64,000 nucleotides of DNA, from NCBI GenBank assembly GCA_947623455.1, contig OX392538.1, positions 2,418,001-2,482,000 on the forward strand. The letters run 5' to 3'. The stretch's first letter is position 1; every line of letters starts with the position of its first letter. Positions 1-14,225 of this stretch are shown here, one piece after another. The notes below the pieces were generated by a model, which searched no databases, was not told the origin of the DNA, and saw only the letters and a list, made by a program, of their open reading frames with translations. This DNA comes from Mimachlamys varia (taxonomy: Eukaryota > Mollusca > Bivalvia > Pectinida > Pectinidae). A program made the position numbers and the translations under genes.

Positions 1-230
1 GGAAGCGTTGGGTGCAACTTAAAGTCCACCAGCAGTGTATACCACCAACGATCTCTAAAGATTGTACAAAAGACACTACAAGAGCACCTTTACCTTCAGA
101 ATGAGATACAGTCGAGCCAAATTAAAGTCATTTAACTACTCCATACAGTTGTTTTGAGATATTATCTTTTCCATTCCTTCTAAACCCCTTTTTCCTTCCT
201 AATGTCTTCCTTTACACAACCTCACGTTTG

Positions 231-610
231 GCCTTTAGTTGAGCGTTCGCCCCTGTGAAGAAGGCTAAGTTTTTGTCCCCAGGCCGAGATATACCAGAGT
301 CTCTAACAATGGTAGTTGTTACTCCCTTCTTGTCGCTGAGTATTATGGGAGTGGAACGACTGGTTCGCCCGTTGTCAGTATACTTTTACAGGGTAGGGTG
401 TTCTGCTAGGGGTCTGTCGTGAGTATACTTCAGTGGGGTAACACTTTAAATTGACAAAAGATCCGGACTATCGCAAGAAGGCTTACACGAACATACCGCG
501 GCCTCCCAAATACACACGCTCTCAATACACACACAGACATCGGACACACTGGGATGTCGTCCTTTAATGACCCCAACTGTTAATAGGACGTAAAAACAAT
601 CAACCAAGCT
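231..610 (+). repeat. dispersed repeat (bivalve-type), in macro-tandem copy 1
   Basis: This stretch resembles a dispersed sequence I recall from bivalve genomes. The recognisable parts are GTTCGCCCGTTGTCAGTATA around 363-382, a CTTCAGTGGGGTAACACT segment near 430, and a right end with CTGTTAATAGGACGTAAAA near 579-596. Identical copies lie at 4404-4783 and 8577-8956 because they belong to the macro-tandem. The class is unknown to me; it may be a SINE or a non-autonomous element. The call rests on memory, not on a search. Confidence 0.4.
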
Positions 611-3535
611 CCGACCATTGGAATGGCTTGATGATTCCTCACAGCTTCACGTTTGTCAGGTGTTTCATTTACCCCCATGTTTGTCCTACCTCATCTTGTT
701 CGCTGACGTATATGAGTGTCTTGAGAGTAGAAGATCACGGCGGAAGCATTGGGTGGCGTTTCCCATTGATTGAGTTTATGTAGAGGTAAATAGACAATTG
801 TACACGGAAATAGCCGCGGTAAATTGGATTGTTGACTGTAATGGCCGACAACAATCGCATTTGCCTAACTAATGCACCTTTGAACAGACCTTTTTTTTCT
901 GAAGGATCGGTTTTCAAATGATCGCTGCTTGAAACAAAAACCTAGACGGTTAAGCCTACGCCTCCTGGCTTATGTATGGTGAATTAACTGACAACATGTT
1001 TGTCCAAATGTGAGTTAATGTTTCGTTAGTTGCTAATTTTCTATTATTGAGCTGGACTTTTTAATGGAAAATGGTCCTAGGGGAAAAAAGACGCTTCTCG
1101 GTCGTATTGCTCCTCACTCAATGTCATCACGGCTGTTGTTAATGAAGTCTTTTGATGTCATTACTAATGATTTGCTGAGCTATGTATAGAGTTAAATGTA
1201 AATAGTTGTGTAGTGCATGTTAAAATGACAATAGTGAATATCTATTTTAGTTGAAATATTTATCTAATGCATACGTTTGCATGACCAAGTGAAAACCACC
1301 AACGAACTTAAGGAGTTCCGTAAGTTTATAACCTGCGTTCCATGAAACGCATACCATGGTATATCATATTTTGACATATTGTCTGACCGTATCTTACATG
1401 TAGACATTTCTAGAGTTAATACACCTAACAAAAACATAACGCTTGTCATGTGTGAAGCATGGTTGTTGTTGTGACAATGTTAAAATATGCATAAGGGTGT
1501 TATTTTTGCGGACTTTCTGCAACTAAAACCCCCGCAAAACCGTAACTGTTGATCTACACAGTGATTAAAACAGGCATTAATATTTCGTTATGTCACGAAC
1601 TGTCCCATATTGACACTGAATTCAATACCATGTAAATATCTTCATAATCAATATCAAGGTACATGAGTCTGAATCTTTGATGCATCGTGACTCTGGCACA
1701 CTTTAATCATCCGTGTAATGTCGAACCGTTAGAATGTATTAATCAAAAGGCACGTGTCCATTATAGTATCAAATATACAATGATGGTTTATCTACCCCAC
1801 ACGTTCTAATCTATTGTTTGAAGCAAAGCGTGTCACGATGTTATAGAAGAAGACAGTCGTTATCAATATATTTTCTCAAAAAATCTGGGTTTAAACGTCC
1901 GCCCTCTTGGGTGTATCAACTTCCTGGATTCTGAATGATTTTTCCGCCATAAGAGTCCGATACACATCAGTATAACACGTGTATTCGTCATCAAACTCAC
2001 CCACTGGAGACTCGTTCCTACACACGATATTGAGAATATTAATGATATCTAATTGCACTTAACTTCCGCAATTGATTTAGCTCCTTGACGGTCTTCATTG
2101 AGTGTGTGGGAGACTTTAACATTGTTTCTGCGTCTATCTCATTCAATAACCAATACCCCATTATCTCACTTCTGAAATGTCATTTTTTAAAAGAAATATA
2201 ATTTGATATTTCCGCTGTTTTTTCACTACTGCAGGTTTGTGAGTGCACTAACATCCTAATATATAACGTTCAATATCAAACATTTATTCTCCCTGTCTGA
2301 ATGAAGTCCACTCTTCTTTAAATCATATATACATATATGTACAAAAAAAATAACTGTCAGCAATCACTACCTATGAACCTGGGTCTCGGATGCGAAGGTG
2401 CTCCGAGGGACAACTACCAGATACTGCAGCACAGGTTGGTGGTTTGTCCGAGTACTCCGGGTTTTCTCTTTTTATACTGAATCATTGGGCTAGTACACCC
2501 CCTATCTGGATTCGGATATTTCCTTCGGCTAGTTTGGTCTCCTCTGTCGCTTCCTTGGCTTCGATTTTTAGGCCCTTGACTAGTCCTAGAGGACACACAG
2601 CTGTACATGGTATAGTCTATTTGGCTCGACTGTAACTTATTCTAAATTATAAAGGTGTTATTCGTGTGTGTATCGTTTGTACAATCCTTCACCAACAATA
2701 TACCGTATGCCCTTAACTGACCGGAGATGTTACATCTTGTAAAAGGACGTAAAACACAAACAAGCCGAACGGAGGGAGTTTCTCCTGAAGCTCCCAATTG
2801 CCATAAAATATGAAGTTACCACGGATTAACATCAAAAACAGATGAACGACGACATGTTTCTCCCGTTGCATGCATTTAGACTTTAAAATGTGGTTCGTGT
2901 AAAGTGAAAATAGACGAGTCCCGAGTGTCATTCTGCAGAAGATATAACACAACTAGACATGAAGGTTCAAAGGAATGTTTTTCAATGTTTTCAAAATTAT
3001 AGAGACCCTTGAGGATTGCAAGATATTGTTTCGGATTAGGAGATCAGAGAACAAAATATTAGATTTTAAATGGCATCCGGTTTTAATACGCTATATATGC
3101 CTCGTTTGACTTTATCAACTCCGGAATCGTGGGTTTAAATAAATCTCATTTCATGAGAATTCCCAGTTAAGACTTCAATTGAAGATTGCGGTTTGTTGTG
3201 AAATCTGCCGAGAAGGATTTTTCTGACATGACGCAGCAGTGTTGTAATTAGATTATATTTATATATAGTCAAAAAACATGCGCGTTTAAACGATCACGCG
3301 TTTCATCTTGTGAAACACGTTGATAAATTTACATGAATTCCTCAGTGTGTCAGCAGATAGCTTGACGCAGCTAGACACAGAAACGCATGAATGTACTAAT
3401 ATTTACGTTGTGCCCCCCTTCTTCGAGCTTCCGTCTAAAGTTCAGAGGTAACACAATTGAATCGCTGCAATTCCTAATAAAGTATACTCAACATATTTCC
3501 TAAAATGTATTGAAAATGTGTCAGGGCAATTTAAA

Positions 3536-3985
3536 ACATCCTATGGTGTTTACATATGGACATGTCGCATTTGTTTCGTTATTCTAAGGCTCCGAATTTC
3601 GAGATTTTCGTGATAGATGTCAGCTGGTGCCGAACAAACTTACGGCACAGGGATTGGAAAGATTCAGGTTGATGAAGACTATGGGCAAGTTCTATGGTCA
3701 CCATGAGCGTTTTTGAGTATGCTTGTTGGTGTGCTTGCTTGTTGTGATTGACAATGATAACAAATTTATAATTTTGAGGACTTGATGTTTACTTGGATGT
3801 GATCAAGATTTACATGGCGGGTCGCGTCGATGAAGCAGAAAACGCTTACTCTTCCGGAACACCTGCTCTTATTCTCCTGTACTTTTAAGAAAGTCTCCAT
3901 GTGAATCTTTCATATTTTGCCCCTAATTAAATGAATTTGTATTCGGAATATGGTTTTGTTGACGCTTCGGTATTCTCTAATTTTA
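3536..3985 (+). mobile_element. 5'-truncated Penelope-like element 3' end, macro-tandem copy 1
   Basis: The first ~185 bases match the C-terminal reverse transcriptase segment found in the other copies (the YGVY region, then RYS, then a degenerate EIFVIDV stretch). The shared 3' tail follows, from GATGTTTACTTGGATGTGAT at 3785 to the terminus TCGGTATTCTCTAA near 3985. An 8-bp insertion (about 3558) and point changes disrupt the reading frame. The copy starts abruptly, which suggests 5' truncation at insertion. Because it sits inside the 4173-bp unit, it predates the tandem duplication. Confidence 0.85.
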
Positions 3986-6900
3986 GGTCTGGGCAGTAAT
4001 GCTTAACAAGGACATTAAAAGTGACGCCAACAGAAGTTTTAAAAACCAGATAGGGAGATCCTCTAGCTCTATATTTCAATGAATTTGATAATGTCTAGAT
4101 ACGGAATGAATACAATGAATATCAAGTTTATGTTTATAGTTTGAACCTTGCAACTATACAAATTAAGACGAATGGAAGCGTTGGGTGCAACTTAAAGTCC
4201 ACCAGCAGTGTATACCACCAACGATCTCTAAAGATTGTACAAAAGACACTACAAGAGCACCTTTACCTTCAGAATGAGATACAGTCGAGCCAAATTAAAG
4301 TCATTTAACTACTCCATACAGTTGTTTTGAGATATTATCTTTTCCATTCCTTCTAAACCCCTTTTTCCTTCCTAATGTCTTCCTTTACACAACCTCACGT
4401 TTGGCCTTTAGTTGAGCGTTCGCCCCTGTGAAGAAGGCTAAGTTTTTGTCCCCAGGCCGAGATATACCAGAGTCTCTAACAATGGTAGTTGTTACTCCCT
4501 TCTTGTCGCTGAGTATTATGGGAGTGGAACGACTGGTTCGCCCGTTGTCAGTATACTTTTACAGGGTAGGGTGTTCTGCTAGGGGTCTGTCGTGAGTATA
4601 CTTCAGTGGGGTAACACTTTAAATTGACAAAAGATCCGGACTATCGCAAGAAGGCTTACACGAACATACCGCGGCCTCCCAAATACACACGCTCTCAATA
4701 CACACACAGACATCGGACACACTGGGATGTCGTCCTTTAATGACCCCAACTGTTAATAGGACGTAAAAACAATCAACCAAGCTCCGACCATTGGAATGGC
4801 TTGATGATTCCTCACAGCTTCACGTTTGTCAGGTGTTTCATTTACCCCCATGTTTGTCCTACCTCATCTTGTTCGCTGACGTATATGAGTGTCTTGAGAG
4901 TAGAAGATCACGGCGGAAGCATTGGGTGGCGTTTCCCATTGATTGAGTTTATGTAGAGGTAAATAGACAATTGTACACGGAAATAGCCGCGGTAAATTGG
5001 ATTGTTGACTGTAATGGCCGACAACAATCGCATTTGCCTAACTAATGCACCTTTGAACAGACCTTTTTTTTCTGAAGGATCGGTTTTCAAATGATCGCTG
5101 CTTGAAACAAAAACCTAGACGGTTAAGCCTACGCCTCCTGGCTTATGTATGGTGAATTAACTGACAACATGTTTGTCCAAATGTGAGTTAATGTTTCGTT
5201 AGTTGCTAATTTTCTATTATTGAGCTGGACTTTTTAATGGAAAATGGTCCTAGGGGAAAAAAGACGCTTCTCGGTCGTATTGCTCCTCACTCAATGTCAT
5301 CACGGCTGTTGTTAATGAAGTCTTTTGATGTCATTACTAATGATTTGCTGAGCTATGTATAGAGTTAAATGTAAATAGTTGTGTAGTGCATGTTAAAATG
5401 ACAATAGTGAATATCTATTTTAGTTGAAATATTTATCTAATGCATACGTTTGCATGACCAAGTGAAAACCACCAACGAACTTAAGGAGTTCCGTAAGTTT
5501 ATAACCTGCGTTCCATGAAACGCATACCATGGTATATCATATTTTGACATATTGTCTGACCGTATCTTACATGTAGACATTTCTAGAGTTAATACACCTA
5601 ACAAAAACATAACGCTTGTCATGTGTGAAGCATGGTTGTTGTTGTGACAATGTTAAAATATGCATAAGGGTGTTATTTTTGCGGACTTTCTGCAACTAAA
5701 ACCCCCGCAAAACCGTAACTGTTGATCTACACAGTGATTAAAACAGGCATTAATATTTCGTTATGTCACGAACTGTCCCATATTGACACTGAATTCAATA
5801 CCATGTAAATATCTTCATAATCAATATCAAGGTACATGAGTCTGAATCTTTGATGCATCGTGACTCTGGCACACTTTAATCATCCGTGTAATGTCGAACC
5901 GTTAGAATGTATTAATCAAAAGGCACGTGTCCATTATAGTATCAAATATACAATGATGGTTTATCTACCCCACACGTTCTAATCTATTGTTTGAAGCAAA
6001 GCGTGTCACGATGTTATAGAAGAAGACAGTCGTTATCAATATATTTTCTCAAAAAATCTGGGTTTAAACGTCCGCCCTCTTGGGTGTATCAACTTCCTGG
6101 ATTCTGAATGATTTTTCCGCCATAAGAGTCCGATACACATCAGTATAACACGTGTATTCGTCATCAAACTCACCCACTGGAGACTCGTTCCTACACACGA
6201 TATTGAGAATATTAATGATATCTAATTGCACTTAACTTCCGCAATTGATTTAGCTCCTTGACGGTCTTCATTGAGTGTGTGGGAGACTTTAACATTGTTT
6301 CTGCGTCTATCTCATTCAATAACCAATACCCCATTATCTCACTTCTGAAATGTCATTTTTTAAAAGAAATATAATTTGATATTTCCGCTGTTTTTTCACT
6401 ACTGCAGGTTTGTGAGTGCACTAACATCCTAATATATAACGTTCAATATCAAACATTTATTCTCCCTGTCTGAATGAAGTCCACTCTTCTTTAAATCATA
6501 TATACATATATGTACAAAAAAAATAACTGTCAGCAATCACTACCTATGAACCTGGGTCTCGGATGCGAAGGTGCTCCGAGGGACAACTACCAGATACTGC
6601 AGCACAGGTTGGTGGTTTGTCCGAGTACTCCGGGTTTTCTCTTTTTATACTGAATCATTGGGCTAGTACACCCCCTATCTGGATTCGGATATTTCCTTCG
6701 GCTAGTTTGGTCTCCTCTGTCGCTTCCTTGGCTTCGATTTTTAGGCCCTTGACTAGTCCTAGAGGACACACAGCTGTACATGGTATAGTCTATTTGGCTC
6801 GACTGTAACTTATTCTAAATTATAAAGGTGTTATTCGTGTGTGTATCGTTTGTACAATCCTTCACCAACAATATACCGTATGCCCTTAACTGACCGGAGA

Positions 6901-7708
6901 TGTTACATCTTGTAAAAGGACGTAAAACACAAACAAGCCGAACGGAGGGAGTTTCTCCTGAAGCTCCCAATTGCCATAAAATATGAAGTTACCACGGATT
7001 AACATCAAAAACAGATGAACGACGACATGTTTCTCCCGTTGCATGCATTTAGACTTTAAAATGTGGTTCGTGTAAAGTGAAAATAGACGAGTCCCGAGTG
7101 TCATTCTGCAGAAGATATAACACAACTAGACATGAAGGTTCAAAGGAATGTTTTTCAATGTTTTCAAAATTATAGAGACCCTTGAGGATTGCAAGATATT
7201 GTTTCGGATTAGGAGATCAGAGAACAAAATATTAGATTTTAAATGGCATCCGGTTTTAATACGCTATATATGCCTCGTTTGACTTTATCAACTCCGGAAT
7301 CGTGGGTTTAAATAAATCTCATTTCATGAGAATTCCCAGTTAAGACTTCAATTGAAGATTGCGGTTTGTTGTGAAATCTGCCGAGAAGGATTTTTCTGAC
7401 ATGACGCAGCAGTGTTGTAATTAGATTATATTTATATATAGTCAAAAAACATGCGCGTTTAAACGATCACGCGTTTCATCTTGTGAAACACGTTGATAAA
7501 TTTACATGAATTCCTCAGTGTGTCAGCAGATAGCTTGACGCAGCTAGACACAGAAACGCATGAATGTACTAATATTTACGTTGTGCCCCCCTTCTTCGAG
7601 CTTCCGTCTAAAGTTCAGAGGTAACACAATTGAATCGCTGCAATTCCTAATAAAGTATACTCAACATATTTCCTAAAATGTATTGAAAATGTGTCAGGGC
7701 AATTTAAA

Positions 7709-8158
7709 ACATCCTATGGTGTTTACATATGGACATGTCGCATTTGTTTCGTTATTCTAAGGCTCCGAATTTCGAGATTTTCGTGATAGATGTCAGCTGG
7801 TGCCGAACAAACTTACGGCACAGGGATTGGAAAGATTCAGGTTGATGAAGACTATGGGCAAGTTCTATGGTCACCATGAGCGTTTTTGAGTATGCTTGTT
7901 GGTGTGCTTGCTTGTTGTGATTGACAATGATAACAAATTTATAATTTTGAGGACTTGATGTTTACTTGGATGTGATCAAGATTTACATGGCGGGTCGCGT
8001 CGATGAAGCAGAAAACGCTTACTCTTCCGGAACACCTGCTCTTATTCTCCTGTACTTTTAAGAAAGTCTCCATGTGAATCTTTCATATTTTGCCCCTAAT
8101 TAAATGAATTTGTATTCGGAATATGGTTTTGTTGACGCTTCGGTATTCTCTAATTTTA
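7709..8158 (+). mobile_element. 5'-truncated Penelope-like element 3' end, macro-tandem copy 2
   Basis: This is the same fragment as 3536-3985, displaced by exactly 4173 bp through the macro-tandem. It is not an independent insertion. The third, partial macro-unit ends before this position and so lacks it. Confidence 0.85.
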
Positions 8159-9791
8159 GGTCTGGGCAGTAATGCTTAACAAGGACATTAAAAGTGACGC
8201 CAACAGAAGTTTTAAAAACCAGATAGGGAGATCCTCTAGCTCTATATTTCAATGAATTTGATAATGTCTAGATACGGAATGAATACAATGAATATCAAGT
8301 TTATGTTTATAGTTTGAACCTTGCAACTATACAAATTAAGACGAATGGAAGCGTTGGGTGCAACTTAAAGTCCACCAGCAGTGTATACCACCAACGATCT
8401 CTAAAGATTGTACAAAAGACACTACAAGAGCACCTTTACCTTCAGAATGAGATACAGTCGAGCCAAATTAAAGTCATTTAACTACTCCATACAGTTGTTT
8501 TGAGATATTATCTTTTCCATTCCTTCTAAACCCCTTTTTCCTTCCTAATGTCTTCCTTTACACAACCTCACGTTTGGCCTTTAGTTGAGCGTTCGCCCCT
8601 GTGAAGAAGGCTAAGTTTTTGTCCCCAGGCCGAGATATACCAGAGTCTCTAACAATGGTAGTTGTTACTCCCTTCTTGTCGCTGAGTATTATGGGAGTGG
8701 AACGACTGGTTCGCCCGTTGTCAGTATACTTTTACAGGGTAGGGTGTTCTGCTAGGGGTCTGTCGTGAGTATACTTCAGTGGGGTAACACTTTAAATTGA
8801 CAAAAGATCCGGACTATCGCAAGAAGGCTTACACGAACATACCGCGGCCTCCCAAATACACACGCTCTCAATACACACACAGACATCGGACACACTGGGA
8901 TGTCGTCCTTTAATGACCCCAACTGTTAATAGGACGTAAAAACAATCAACCAAGCTCCGACCATTGGAATGGCTTGATGATTCCTCACAGCTTCACGTTT
9001 GTCAGGTGTTTCATTTACCCCCATGTTTGTCCTACCTCATCTTGTTCGCTGACGTATATGAGTGTCTTGAGAGTAGAAGATCACGGCGGAAGCATTGGGT
9101 GGCGTTTCCCATTGATTGAGTTTATGTAGAGGTAAATAGACAATTGTACACGGAAATAGCCGCGGTAAATTGGATTGTTGACTGTAATGGCCGACAACAA
9201 TCGCATTTGCCTAACTAATGCACCTTTGAACAGACCTTTTTTTTCTGAAGGATCGGTTTTCAAATGATCGCTGCTTGAAACAAAAACCTAGACGGTTAAG
9301 CCTACGCCTCCTGGCTTATGTATGGTGAATTAACTGACAACATGTTTGTCCAAATGTGAGTTAATGTTTCGTTAGTTGCTAATTTTCTATTATTGAGCTG
9401 GACTTTTTAATGGAAAATGGTCCTAGGGGAAAAAAGACGCTTCTCGGTCGTATTGCTCCTCACTCAATGTCATCACGGCTGTTGTTAATGAAGTCTTTTG
9501 ATGTCATTACTAATGATTTGCTGAGCTATGTATAGAGTTAAATGTAAATAGTTGTGTAGTGCATGTTAAAATGACAATAGTGAATATCTATTTTAGTTGA
9601 AATATTTATCTAATGCATACGTTTGCATGACCAAGTGAAAACCACCAACGAACTTAAGGAGTTCCGTAAGTTTATAACCTGCGTTCCATGAAACGCATAC
9701 CATGGTATATCATATTTTGACATATTGTCTGACCGTATCTTACATGTAGACATTTCTAGAGTTAATACACCTAACAAAAACATAACGCTTG

Positions 9792-10561
9792 GAAAAATAT
9801 TGTAATACATCGATATTCCATTTCTGTATGTTATACGATACTACACCGGTCTAATATATTGTGAAAGCCCTATTTATTATTTCCTGCAAATCGTATGGCA
9901 CCTATTTGGTCTTTAAAACCAAGACTGCACGAAGGTCTGCTGTGGTATAAAACATCGGCTGTTCAGCCTGAAATATATTACACCAAATACAAGGTCTGAT
10001 GATAACTACAGATGCCAAGGAGAGAATTGTTAAAGTCTGAGTGGGACGTGATGTTTAGAATCCTATGATCAGTGTCTTGTGGTGTCCACACAACAAGGAT
10101 TTCAATTTAATTACCTTTGTCGTTTTCTCAAACATTTTATATAAAACTCTGTCGATCGTTTATGAATGTTTTCTTTGAGGAATGGTAAAATTAAGTTGGC
10201 ATTACAAAAAACAATGATTGAATATTAAAACAAATGTATAATTATCGATCGATTGAGACTCGCTAAACTTGTTCATATTAGAAGAATATCTGACTATCGT
10301 TCCACCAGCAGCACCAATATTTAGCGGATAAGGTAGTAAAAATCAAACTCTTCAGAAAGAATAAGAACATGGGGCGTAACATTAAAGGACATCGGGGCTA
10401 ATTCTATATATTCAAAGAGTCAACATTTTTGCATAAGTTGTGTACTTTCCTCGAATTTCATGGATTTTCAGCCCGGGTTCCGGCTCGGTCTACAGGCTGT
10501 TATGTCCCCTTCTTTATTTGGATGTCTACTTCGGCACCTTATCCTGTTATCACATTTTAAA
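9792..10561. other. unassigned DNA between the macro-tandem and the 31-bp array
   Basis: About 770 bp of AT-rich sequence with no open frame of note and no repeat I recognise. It begins at the abrupt right junction of the macro-tandem and ends where the first degenerate 31-bp units appear. Confidence 0.6.
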
Positions 10562-13500
10562 ATGTCCGTTGTAGTTGTACTTCATTATAAGATTGTCTGT
10601 TGTAGTTGTACTACATTCTTATATTGTCTGTTGTAGTTGTACTACATTCTAACATTATTGTAGGTGTACTACATTCAAACATTGCCTGTTGTAGTTTTAC
10701 AACATTCTCACATTGTCTGTTGTAGTTTTACAAGATTCTTACTTTGTCTGTTGTAGTTGTGCTATATTCTAACATTGTGGGTTGTAGTTGTACTACATTC
10801 TAACATTGTGGGTTGTAGTTGTACTACATTCTAACATTGTCTGTTGTAGTTGTACTACATTCTAACATTGTCTGTTGTAGTTGTACTACATTCTAACATT
10901 GTGGGTTGTAGTTGTACTACATTCTAACATTGTCTGTTGTAGTTGTACGTTATTATAACATTGTCTGTTGTAGTTGTACTACATTCTGACTTTGTTTGTT
11001 GTAGTTGTGCTACATTCTTACATTGTCTGTTGTAGTTGTACTACATTCTACCACTATCTGTTGTAGTTGCACTACATTCTAACATTGTGGGTTGTAGTTG
11101 TACTACATTCTAACATTGTCTGTTGTAGTTGTACTACATTCTAACATTGTCTGTTGTAGTTGTACTACATGCTAACATTGTCTGTTGTAGTTGTACTACA
11201 TTCTAACATTGTCTGTTGTAGTTGTACTACATTCTAACATTGTCTGTTGTAGTTGTACTACATTCTAACATTGTCTGTTGTAGTTGTACTACATTCTAAC
11301 ATTGTCTGTTGTAGTTGTACTACATTCTAACATTGTGGGTTGTAGTTGTACTACATTCTAACATTGTCTGTTGTAGTTGTACGTTATTATAACATTGTCT
11401 GTTGTAGTTGTACTACATTCTGACTTTGTTTGTTGTAGTTGTGCTACATTCTTACATTGTCTGTTGTAGTTGTACTACATTCTACCACTATCTGTTGTAG
11501 TTGCACTACATTCTAACATTGTCTGTTGTAGTTGTACTTTATTATAACATTGTCTGTTGTAGTTGTACTACATTCTGACTTTGTTTGTTGTAGTTGTGCT
11601 ACATTCTTACATTGTCTGTTGTAGTTGTACTACATTCTGACATTGTCTGTTGTAGTTTTACAACATTCTCACGTTGTTTGTTGTAGTTTTACAACATTCT
11701 TCCTTTGTCTGTCGTAGTTGTACTACATTCTAACATAGTCTGTTGTAGTTGTGCTACATTCTCACATTGTCTGTTGTAGTTTTACAACATTCTTACTTTG
11801 TCTGTTGTAGTTGTGCTAGATTTAAACATTGTCTGTTGTACTTGTACTACATTCTAACATTGTCTGTTGTAGTTGTACTACATTCTAACATTGTCTGTTG
11901 TAGTTGTACTACATTCTAACATTGTCTGTTGTAGTTGTACTACATTCTAATATGTTTATTGTAGTTGTACTACATTCTAACACTGTCTGTTGTAGTTGTA
12001 CTACATTCTAACATTGTCTGTTGTAGTTGTACTACATTCTAACATTGTCTGTTGTAGTTGTACTACATTCTAACATTGTCTGTTGTAGTTGTACTACATT
12101 CTAACATTGTCTGTTGTAGTTGTACTACATGCTAACATTGTCTGTTGTAGTTGTACTACATTCTCACATTGTCTGTTGTAGTTGTACTACATTCTAACAT
12201 TGTCTGTTGTAGTTGTACTACATTCTAACATTGTCTGTTGTAGTTGTACTACATGCTAACATTGTCTGTTGTAGTTGTACTACATTCTAACATTGTCTGT
12301 TGTAGTTGTACTACATGCTAACATTGTCTGTTGTAGTTGTACTACATTCTAACATTGTCTGTTGTAGTTGTACTATATTCTCACATTGTCTGTTGTAGTT
12401 GTACTACATTCTAACATTGTCTGTTGTAGTTGTACTACATTCTAACATTGTCTATTGTAGTTGTACTACATTCTAACATTGTCTGTTGTAGTTTTACAAC
12501 ATTCTTCCTTTGTCTGTTGTAGTTGTACTACATTCTAACATTGTCTGTTGTAGTTGTACTACATTCTAACACGGTCTGTTGTAGTTGTACTACATTCTAA
12601 CATTGTCTGTTGTAGTTGTACTACATTCTAATACGGTCTGTTGTAGTTGTACTACATGCTAACATTGTCTGTTGTAGTTGTACTACATTCTTACATTGTC
12701 TGTTGTAGTTGTACTATATTCTAACATTGTCTGTTGTAGTTGTACTACATTCTAACATTGTCTGTTGTAGTTGTACTACATTCTAACATTGTCTGTTGTA
12801 GTTGTACTATATTCTCACATTGTCTGTTGTAGTTGTACTACATTCTAACATTGTCTGTTGTAGTTGTACTATATTCTCACATTGTCTGTTGTAGTTGTAC
12901 TATATTCTAACATTGTCTGTTGTAGTTGTACTACATTCTAACATTGTCTGTTGTAGTTGTACTACATTCTCACATTGTCTGTTGTAGTTGTACTACATGC
13001 TAACATTGTCTGTTGTAGTTGTACTACATTCTAACATTGTTTATTATAGTTCTACTACATTCTCACATTGTCTGTTGTAGTTGTACTACATTCTAACATT
13101 GTCTGTTGTAGTTGTACAACATTTTAACATTGCCTGTTGTAGTTGTACTACATTCTAACATTGCCTGTTGTAGTTGTACTACATTCTAACATTGTCTGTT
13201 GTAGTTGTACTACATTCTAACATTGTCTGTTGTAGTTGTACTACATTCTAACATTGCCTGTTGTAGTTGTACTACATTCTAACATTGTCTGTTGTAGTTG
13301 TACTACATTCTAACATTGTCTGTTGTAGTTGTACTACATTTTAACATTGTCTGTTGTAGTTGTACGACATTCTAACATTGTTGTAGTTGTACTACATTCT
13401 AACATTGTCTGTTGTAGTTGTACGACATTCTAACATTGTTGTAGTTGTACTACATTCTAACATTGTCTGTTGTAGTTGTACTACATTCTAACATTGTCTG

Positions 13501-13586
13501 TTGTAGTGGTACTACATTCTTACATTGTCTGTTGTAGTTGTACTACATTCTAACATTGTCTGTTGTAGTTGTAGTTTATTATACTA
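10562..13586. repeat. 31-bp minisatellite, about 98 units
   Basis: The unit is 31 bp, built around TTGTAGTTGTACTACATTC and ACATTGTCTG. Each unit contains a short inverted repeat, TGTAGT-TGT-ACTACA. About six units carry TGTTGTA-GTTT-TACAACA instead, which restores an inverted repeat in a shifted register. A 14-unit block is duplicated at 434-bp spacing (marker CGTTATTATAAC at 10948 and 11382), with a related marker five units later at 11537. Units shortened by loss of TCTG occur near 13380 and 13440. Edges are more degenerate than the centre, as expected for arrays homogenised by unequal exchange or slippage. Nothing suggests coding. Confidence 0.97.
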
Positions 13587-14225
13587 TGTTTCTGTAACTC
13601 CATCACCGCAGTACCAATATTCTGGGACCCATGCAGGATCAGGTACTCGATTATTAGTTTAGTATTACATGTGTATCAACTAAGGCCACTAATTCTGATT
13701 TCCCAATCTTGCTGACCTAGACGACGTTAGACTCTCTGGTTGTTGGCGACCCCTATACAAAGAGCAGTCGATGTGAAAGTTGTGATTTGTAAAAGCCTGT
13801 TAACTCAATGAAACTTCTATAAATTTGAATTAGATCTTTCTCCTACACAATATAAGCTGACGTTGTGATAGGATTACAGGGAGCCGTCGTGATTCCCTCG
13901 GTCGCCATTCAATGCAGGTCCCGTTCGATTATGCAATTCTCGTGGGCCTTCCCGTCTACCTCTGACATCATTATCGGCAATAAACAGTGCCTTCTACTGA
14001 GGCTAATGGCTTTATCAACCTATTAGTTCTGATATTATTTATCATCAATACAACTGTATCCTATTTAGATTTTTTATGAAAATATTTTTGTCTACAATGT
14101 ATAAGTGCAAAAACAAAACGTGTTCCAGTTTTGGCCTACATAAAGATAAGTAAGTTTGCACGTTTACAGCCATTAACCTTTCATGAGAACTTGATACAAT
14201 GCATACATGTTGGGAAAATAAGTAA
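13587..14225. other. unassigned DNA between the two longest minisatellites
   Basis: About 640 bp of non-repetitive sequence. One open frame of 84 codons on the minus strand (14045-14299) overlaps the following retroelement fragment, has no recognisable domain, and is probably chance. Confidence 0.5.

Larger units (their letters stand above)
1..9791. repeat. 4173-bp macro-tandem repeat, 2.35 copies
   Basis: A 4173-bp unit runs from 1-4173, repeats at 4174-8346, and a third copy of 1445 bp occupies 8347-9791. The same start (GGAAGCGTTGGGTGCAAC) is seen at 1, 4174 and 8347. All short open frames translate identically in each copy, and I saw no base difference in the stretches I compared. The third copy stops abruptly at 9791 inside ...CATAACGCTTG, after which the sequence is unrelated. 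The array already runs at base 1, so it may extend to the left. The unit has no open frame longer than 81 codons and I recognise no gene in it. It holds a bivalve-type dispersed repeat near its start and a retroelement 3' end near its right side. It could be a recent duplication, a long-unit satellite, or an assembly artefact. Confidence 0.97.

Noticed and set aside
10562..13586. A CRISPR array
   Set aside because: Repeats are contiguous with no unique spacers, and the genome context is animal. The same holds for the 38-, 47- and 57-bp arrays.
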